Below are positions 59,201 through 64,000 of a stretch of DNA of 64,000 nucleotides, one piece after another (the first letter of the stretch is position 1; each line of letters opens with the position of its first letter). Under the pieces are notes generated by a model. The model was not told where the DNA came from. It saw only the letters and a list, made by a program, of their open reading frames with translations, and made no database searches. The translations under genes were made by a program, and so were the position numbers. This DNA comes from Pseudonocardia alaniniphila (GTDB lineage Bacteria; Actinomycetota; Actinomycetes; Mycobacteriales; Pseudonocardiaceae): assembly GCF_022524485.1 (NCBI RefSeq), contig NZ_JAKXMK010000008.1:186001-250000 (forward strand), read 5' to 3'.

Positions 59201-60135
59201 GCGCCGTGGTCTCGGCGCCGGTCGCCCAGTCCCCCGCCGCCACCCGGTCCGTACCGGGACGACGGCAGTCCCTGACGCACCCACCGCGTACCGGGCTGCT
59301 GCTCGTCGCGCCCGCGGTGCTGATGGTCGTGGTGTTCGTGCTGGCGCCGCTGCTGTTCGCGCTCGGTATCTCGTTCACCGACTGGCCGCTGATCGGCGAC
59401 GTCTCCCCCGCCGGGTTCGCCAACTACGTGAGCATCGGCTCGGACGCGGGCTTCCTGCGGGCCGTGCTCTACACGCTGCTCTACACCGCGATCGTGACGA
59501 TCCCGCTCCTCGTGGTCGGCTACGCGCTGGCCGTGCTCGTCCGCAGCAGGAGAAGAGGAGCCACGCTGCTGCGCACCGTGTTCTTCCTGCCGTTCGTGGT
59601 CGGGCTCACGACCCTGAGCCTCATGACCGTGCTGGAGGCGCAGCCGGGCAGCGGGGCGATCAACATCGTCCTGCGCGCACTCGGGATCACCGACGGCGAC
59701 ACGGGCTGGCTCGTGGACGGGCCCCTGGCGACCGGGCTGGTGTCGACGCTGGTCATCTGGGGCGTGGCAGGGCTGACGATGTTGCTGCTGATGGCGGGGA
59801 TGCAGGCGATCCCGGCGGAGGTCTACGAGTCGGCTGACCTGGACGGCGCGACCTGGTGGCAGCAGGAGTGGCGGATCACGATCCCGATGCTGCGGCGCAC
59901 GATCGCGATGAGCCTGGTGATCTCGGTGGTCGGTTCCCTGCTGGCGTTCACGCAGTTCTACGTGCTCACCGACGGCGGTCCGGGCTCGGCCACCACCACC
60001 GTCGTGCTCTACATCTACAACCGGGCCTTCGTTCAACTGCAACTCGGGGCCGCCGCGGCGCTGTCGGTCGTGCTGGTGGTCGTGGTGGCGCTGGTCACCG
60101 CGCTGCAGGTATGGCTGCTCCGGGGCGAGGAGTGA
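59197..60135 (+). CDS. ABC sugar permease, MalF-type, second importer
   Basis: This 312-aa protein has six membrane segments and the EAA loop VYESADLDGATWWQQEWRIT. ATG 59197 overlaps the binding-protein stop (ATGA). It pairs with the MalG-type permease that follows. A frame open further upstream inside the binding-protein gene is not coding. Confidence 0.92.
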   Translation: MSAVVSAPVAQSPAATRSVPGRRQSLTHPPRTGLLLVAPAVLMVVVFVLAPLLFALGISFTDWPLIGDVSPAGFANYVSIGSDAGFLRAVLYTLLYTAIVTIPLLVVGYALAVLVRSRRRGATLLRTVFFLPFVVGLTTLSLMTVLEAQPGSGAINIVLRALGITDGDTGWLVDGPLATGLVSTLVIWGVAGLTMLLLMAGMQAIPAEVYESADLDGATWWQQEWRITIPMLRRTIAMSLVISVVGSLLAFTQFYVLTDGGPGSATTTVVLYIYNRAFVQLQLGAAAALSVVLVVVVALVTALQVWLLRGEE

Positions 60136-60140
60136 TCGAC

Positions 60141-61031
60141 GTGACCATCGCAGCGCCGCGATCCGCCCGCACGTCCCGCACGTCGACCGGCCGCCAGGAG
60201 ACGTGGACGAAGCGCGTGCTCTACGCGGTCGGGGGCGGCGGGGCGTTCCTCGTCTTCACCGTGCCCCTCGTCTGGGCTCTGCTGCGCTCGGTGCAACCGA
60301 ACGAGGTGATCGTGGCGGCGCCGGACGCGGCCACGTTCCTCGGACTGACCTTCGAGAACTTCCACGCGCTGCTCAGCGGGCCGGACAGCCTCGTAGGGGC
60401 CGTGGCCAACAGCCTGATCGTGGCGCTGGGCACGGCGGCCCTCACCACGGTGCTCGCCACTGCCGCGGGTTACGGCTTCGCGCGCTTTCGTCTCCGCTCC
60501 GGTCCCGTGCTGTTCGCGCTCGTCGTCGCGTCGATGATGGTGCCGTTCCAGGCGATCCTCACCCCGCTCTACCTGCAGATGAACCTCATGCGGCTCACCG
60601 ACAGCCTGGTCGGCCTGGTGCTCTTCTGCACCACGGTGAACCTGCCGTTCGGCGTGCTGGTGATGCGCAACTCGTTCTCCTCGGTGCCGGGTGAGCTCGA
60701 GGACTCCGCGCACATCGACGGCGCAAGCACCCTGCGGATCATCACGTCGGTACTGCGCCCGCTGATCACGCCGGGCGCGGCGACCGTCGCCCTCTACGCC
60801 TTCCTCGCGGCGTGGACGGAGTTCCTCGGGGCGCTGACGTTCCTGACCGACCGCGACCTCTACACCCTCCCCGTGGCGTTGGTGAACCTGCAACAGGGCG
60901 CGTACGGACAGATCAACTTCGGCTACCTCGCCGCGGGCTCGGTGATCGCGATGATCCCGTGCGTGGTGCTCTACGTCGCGCTGCAGCGGTTCTACGTCGC
61001 CGGGCTCGCCTCGGGAGCGGTCAAGGGCTGA
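60141..61031 (+). CDS. ABC sugar permease, MalG-type, second importer
   Basis: This 296-aa protein has six membrane segments and the coupling loop LEDSAHIDGASTLRIITSVL. GTG 60141 is favoured because GAGGAG stands 8 nt upstream; GTG 60132, which overlaps the previous stop, leaves no room for a ribosome site. It completes the second importer, again without an ATPase. Confidence 0.91.
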   Translation: MTIAAPRSARTSRTSTGRQETWTKRVLYAVGGGGAFLVFTVPLVWALLRSVQPNEVIVAAPDAATFLGLTFENFHALLSGPDSLVGAVANSLIVALGTAALTTVLATAAGYGFARFRLRSGPVLFALVVASMMVPFQAILTPLYLQMNLMRLTDSLVGLVLFCTTVNLPFGVLVMRNSFSSVPGELEDSAHIDGASTLRIITSVLRPLITPGAATVALYAFLAAWTEFLGALTFLTDRDLYTLPVALVNLQQGAYGQINFGYLAAGSVIAMIPCVVLYVALQRFYVAGLASGAVKG

Positions 61032-61206
61032 GCCTCGGCAATTTCCTCCATCGCGCCCAGTACTTCACCGACTACAAGTCGTGGCATTCCATTCGTCGAT
61101 GGCACGGCTGTGATCGATTCCGTGTCGAAGATGACTCTTCCCTGCGCCGCACGGTTCACATATGAAGGAAGGAACTGTCTCGGAACGCCGCCTCGGAAGG
61201 GCCTCT

Positions 61207-62715
61207 GTGCACACGCGGAGTAAGCACAAGATAACCCGAAATCCCACCCATTCCCGTGCCACGGCGGAGGCGACGGCCGCGCGGCAGAGGCGAGACGAAT
61301 CTCCGGCGCAGACACTCTTCGCCCTCCAACATGCCGCCGGCAACGCGGTGGTCGTTCAGATGCTCCGCTGCTCAGGACACTCGTGGGCCCAGGAGCAGCA
61401 CGAGCACGGCGCGGACCGCGGCCATCGGCCGGCCGAAGAATCCGGCACGCAGTTACTGCGCATACCCACCGTGCAACGGTTCGTGACAGGCGAGCGGCCC
61501 GTTGTGGCGGGCGACGGCATCGACAGCACGCATTTCGAGACGCAGTCACCCGATGCCGTCCTGCGGGACGGCAAATCACCGAACGAATTGATCAACTACG
61601 AGATCGACCACATGGACGCCCTGACGCATTCTCCCGATGACGTCTCTCTCCAGATCTCGGACGACGGCACGCTCGCCGTCCACGACACCGAACGTGAGCC
61701 CAAGGAGTTCTATGCGTCTCCCAGGGTGCTCGCGGAGTCGATCACGTCACTGGAGCAGGTGAACAGCGACTACACCCTCGTGCCGGAGGGGGCCCGGATC
61801 AAGACCGGGCACGGGGAGCTGTCCAGGATCACGCCGAGGCTCAAGAAGGAGGCACAGGAGGCCAAGGCCTCGGGATTCGCCGACCTGATCAAGGCCCAGT
61901 GCATCGACGTGGCCAGAAGCGTGATCGGTAGTCACAACATGGAAGTCGTTCTGGCGGACTCGAAGTCCGAGCCGTGGTCGGGGAACGTGGGTGACCATCT
62001 CGCCCCGCGCGTGACGGAAAAGGTCCGAGCCGGCGAGGCGGGCGCCGAGTCGGAGCAGCGCGCCACCACAGTGCCGGAACAGTACGGAAGCGCGTTGCGG
62101 GAGCGTCCCGGCGAAGCCGATGCGGCCGCGCGGGCGATGGGTATCAACAACCACGCACAGCCCGATGTGGGGGAGGCGTTCACCACCGTGTCGATCGGCC
62201 GCGACGCCCGGATCGACTATGCGACCGCCGAACCCGGCGGGACGTCCACGGACCGGACGGCCGTGGACGTCTGGAACTACCACTTCGCCGGGGTCGTCGC
62301 CCGCAGCCTCGACGGTGCCGACCAGGTGACCCTGGAGAACTACACACGTGACCAGCAGGCCCAGAAGGCACTGCAGCAACTCGAGGGCAAGCTGCTCACC
62401 GAGTACCGGGAGAAGACCAGGGGGTGGATCTTCAACCGCGCGGGCAAGACGCCGACGGGCGCGTTCGAGAGCCAACGAGTGGCAGAGATGATCAAGGAGC
62501 TCGGAGGCACCACGTACGCGAAGGCCCAGGCCGAGTACGCCGCCCTCGGCACGGACAAGTTGGCGTGGCAGCGCAAGTGGTTCTTCCGGATGTACGGATC
62601 AAAGGCCGGCCAGCGATTCCATGAGCAGCAGTACAACAGCGGGCAGGGTGACTTCGTCAACCCGATGACTCTGCGCGTCAGGGCCGACCGTCAGACCCCC
62701 GGTTCATCCGGCTGA
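61207..62715 (+). CDS. LQxxAGNxAV-motif protein, possible injection-system cargo with papain-like core
   Basis: The 502-aa protein starts with a His/Arg/Thr-rich leader, then LFALQHAAGNAVVVQML (about residues 37-53). This short motif recurs in cargo and DUF4157-type proteins of actinobacterial extracellular contractile injection systems (eCIS). The body has KAQCIDVARSVIG (Cys232), VWNYHFAGVV (His359) and TLENY (Glu377/Asn378), in the order and context of a Cys-His-Glu/Asn hydrolase fold; this triad is inference. GTG 61207 has GGAAGGG 5 nt upstream and fits the family start better than ATG 61162. No injection-system structural genes are in the window, and its G+C looks lower than that of its neighbours. 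Confidence 0.65.
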   Translation: MHTRSKHKITRNPTHSRATAEATAARQRRDESPAQTLFALQHAAGNAVVVQMLRCSGHSWAQEQHEHGADRGHRPAEESGTQLLRIPTVQRFVTGERPVVAGDGIDSTHFETQSPDAVLRDGKSPNELINYEIDHMDALTHSPDDVSLQISDDGTLAVHDTEREPKEFYASPRVLAESITSLEQVNSDYTLVPEGARIKTGHGELSRITPRLKKEAQEAKASGFADLIKAQCIDVARSVIGSHNMEVVLADSKSEPWSGNVGDHLAPRVTEKVRAGEAGAESEQRATTVPEQYGSALRERPGEADAAARAMGINNHAQPDVGEAFTTVSIGRDARIDYATAEPGGTSTDRTAVDVWNYHFAGVVARSLDGADQVTLENYTRDQQAQKALQQLEGKLLTEYREKTRGWIFNRAGKTPTGAFESQRVAEMIKELGGTTYAKAQAEYAALGTDKLAWQRKWFFRMYGSKAGQRFHEQQYNSGQGDFVNPMTLRVRADRQTPGSSG

Positions 62716-62731
62716 CCCCCTCCGCCCGAGC

Positions 62732-62761
62732 GGCCCCGCCACTGGCCGAGGCCGCGGGGCC
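62732..62761 (+). terminator. Hairpin after the LQxxAGN protein gene
   Basis: Eight-bp arms (GGCCCCGC / GCGGGGCC) with a 14-nt loop begin 17 bp after the stop codon. No T tract. Confidence 0.45.
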
Positions 62762-62896
62762 TGTGGTCTGATCGCCACTCCCGGCCGCGGACGAGATCGG
62801 TCCGAATGCGTCGGGGACGTGGTGGCCGGATCGGGGAAGCGGTTCCGACGTCTCTGGCAGACGGCGCCGCGTGAGCGCCGCCGAGAGGAGACGACC

Positions 62897-63298
62897 GTGA
62901 AGTACATGATCTTGCTCTACGGCAGTCAGCAGGACTACGACATGCTCGCGGGCAAGCCCACCGACAAGCCCGCCATGTCCGCCGAGCAGGTCTCGGCGAT
63001 GCACGCGTACATGGAGTCCTTCCACCAGAAGCTGGCCGAGTCCGGCGAGCTCGTCGACGCCCAGGGCCTCACCGCTCCCGTTCACGCCCGGCGCGTCCAG
63101 CTGCAGCAGGGCGCGCCGGTCGTGACGGACGGGCCGTACCCCGAGACGCAGGAGGTGCTCGCCGGCTACACGGTCGTCGAGTGCGCAAGCTTCGACCGCG
63201 CCACCGAGATCGCCGCCGGCCTCGTCAACCCCGATGCGCCCGGTGAGTACGTCGACGTGCGCCCGATCGTCGGAAGCGTCGAGGAGCTCGAGGTCTGA
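62897..63298 (+). CDS. DGPF/YCII-domain protein linked to an ECF42 sigma factor
   Basis: This 133-aa YCII-related protein starts VKYMILLYGS and has the DGP(F) signature in VVTDGPYPETQEVLAGYTVV and a C-terminal VRPIVG strand. GTG 62897 has GAGGAG 6 nt upstream. The next gene, 8 nt downstream, is an ECF42-type sigma factor; pairs of DGPF protein and ECF42 are a known association, the DGPF gene usually being the target. Its biochemical role is not established. Confidence 0.88.
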   Translation: MKYMILLYGSQQDYDMLAGKPTDKPAMSAEQVSAMHAYMESFHQKLAESGELVDAQGLTAPVHARRVQLQQGAPVVTDGPYPETQEVLAGYTVVECASFDRATEIAAGLVNPDAPGEYVDVRPIVGSVEELEV

Positions 63299-63305
63299 GC
63301 ATCCT

Positions 63306-64000
63306 GTGACCGGTGACGACGCCGAGGGCCTGCTGCGCCGGCTGGCGCCGCAGGTCCTCGGCGCGCTGGTACGGCGGTACGGACACTTCGACACCGCGGA
63401 GGACGCCACGCAGGAGGCGCTCTTAGCGGCGGCCGTGCAGTGGCCGGAAGAGGGCGTGCCGCAGAACCCGCGCGGATGGCTGATCACGGTTGCCTCGCGC
63501 AGGCTGACCGACCTGCTGCGCAGCGAGCAGGCCCGCCGGCGCCGGGAGGACACGGTGGCGCGCTGGACGCTGCCCGACGGTTGGCTGACCCCCGCCACCG
63601 ATCAGCCGGCGGCGGACTTCGACGACACGCTCGTGCTGCTGTTCCTGTGCTGTCACCCCGCGCTGCCGCCTGCCGCGCAGATCGCGCTCACCCTGCGGGC
63701 CGTGGGCGGGCTGACGACGGCGGAGATCGCCCGCGCGTTCCTCGTGCCGGAGGCGACCATGGCCCGGCGCATCGGCCGGGCCAAGCAGCGCATCAGGGAG
63801 AGCGGCGTCCCGTTCGGTATGCCGTCCGCGGCGGAGCGTGCCGACCGGCTCGGGGTCGTCCTCCACGTGCTCTACCTGATCTTCAACGAGGGGTACGCCA
63901 GCACGTCGGGGCCGAACCTGCAGCGCACCGAGCTGTCCGCCGAGGCGATCCGCCTGGCCCGAACGGTCCACGGCCTCCTGCCCGACGACGGCGAGGTGGC
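63306..64000 (+). CDS. ECF42-type RNA polymerase sigma factor, 3' end outside window
   Basis: The first about 231 residues are visible from GTG 63306. The sigma2 region (about 10-75; DTAEDATQEALLAAAVQW) and sigma4 region (about 110-165; LTTAEIARAFLVPEATMARR) are present. The start of the ECF42 C-terminal extension follows (VLHVLYLIFNEGYASTSGP, then LSAEAIRLARTVHGLLPD), which in this group takes over control in place of an anti-sigma factor. It is in one operon with the DGPF protein. Confidence 0.92.
   Translation, partial: MTGDDAEGLLRRLAPQVLGALVRRYGHFDTAEDATQEALLAAAVQWPEEGVPQNPRGWLITVASRRLTDLLRSEQARRRREDTVARWTLPDGWLTPATDQPAADFDDTLVLLFLCCHPALPPAAQIALTLRAVGGLTTAEIARAFLVPEATMARRIGRAKQRIRESGVPFGMPSAAERADRLGVVLHVLYLIFNEGYASTSGPNLQRTELSAEAIRLARTVHGLLPDDGEV

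Noticed and set aside
42644..61031. An ABC ATPase gene for either arabinoside importer
   Set aside because: No Walker A / LSGGQ-containing frame occurs in or near either operon.
61207..64000. A contractile injection system locus
   Set aside because: Only the cargo-like protein is present; no sheath, tube, baseplate, AAA ATPase or tape-measure genes were found up to the window end.

Overview
The window is very high G+C DNA with many GTG starts. F420-type and mycothiol-type enzymes, several P450s, an AfsR-like SARP and an ECF42/DGPF pair also occur. Together these suggest a filamentous actinomycete, most likely near Pseudonocardia/Amycolatopsis. The genus is inferred from gene content and style, not from a marker gene. 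I saw no rRNA, tRNA, CRISPR array, prophage or replication origin.

Layout. 1-13 kb is ordinary accessory chromosome: a truncated acyl-CoA synthetase, an orphan Phd-type antitoxin, an AraC regulator, DUF1275 and YccF membrane proteins, a BBE-type flavin oxidase, a GrpB-family protein bracketed by paired 62-bp palindromic repeats, an aldehyde dehydrogenase / xylulokinase-like / RpiA module, and an MFS exporter. 13-17.6 kb holds MgtC and a copper unit (two CsoR-like operators, CopZ-like chaperone, anchored His-rich protein, CopA-type ATPase). 17.6-24 kb holds a large SARP regulator divergent from a DUF1772/hydrolase pair, with an 11-bp-periodic heptamer box between them, and a P450-ferredoxin pair. 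24-36 kb is an oxidative catabolic region: M28 peptidase, GMC oxidoreductase, LLM flavoprotein, a tiny Pro/Arg-rich peptide coupled to a plant-type [2Fe-2S] reductase, a CYP199-like P450, LysR, an HAPMO-like Baeyer-Villiger monooxygenase and an MHS-type symporter. This fits uptake and oxidation of substituted aromatic compounds. 36-42 kb holds a three-gene operon of unknown function (circularly permuted ATP-grasp-like protein, DUF6197-like protein, 110-aa protein), a large LuxR/AAA regulator and a secreted alpha/beta hydrolase.

42.6-61 kb is an L-arabinan / beta-arabinooligosaccharide utilisation locus. One operon (araB-araD-araA-binding protein-two permeases-GH51 arabinofuranosidase-U32-like TIM barrel) reads leftward from a tandem LacI-type operator. 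A divergent LacI regulator sits on the other side. A second LacI regulator diverges from a GH127 beta-L-arabinofuranosidase followed by a second ABC importer. A TnpB-only IS200/IS605-type element has inserted between GH127 and that importer. Neither importer has its own ATPase, so a shared MsiK-like ATPase elsewhere is likely.

61-64 kb holds a protein with an N-terminal LQxxAGNxAV motif, as seen in extracellular contractile injection system cargo, with a possible Cys-His-Glu/Asn catalytic core. It also holds a DGPF (YCII) protein with its ECF42 sigma factor, cut by the window end.

The best candidates for undescribed biology are the ATP-grasp/DUF6197 operon, the orphan injection-system-like effector, the U32-like member of the arabinose operon, the five-copy 62-bp palindrome family, and the two matching SARP-like heptamer arrays.
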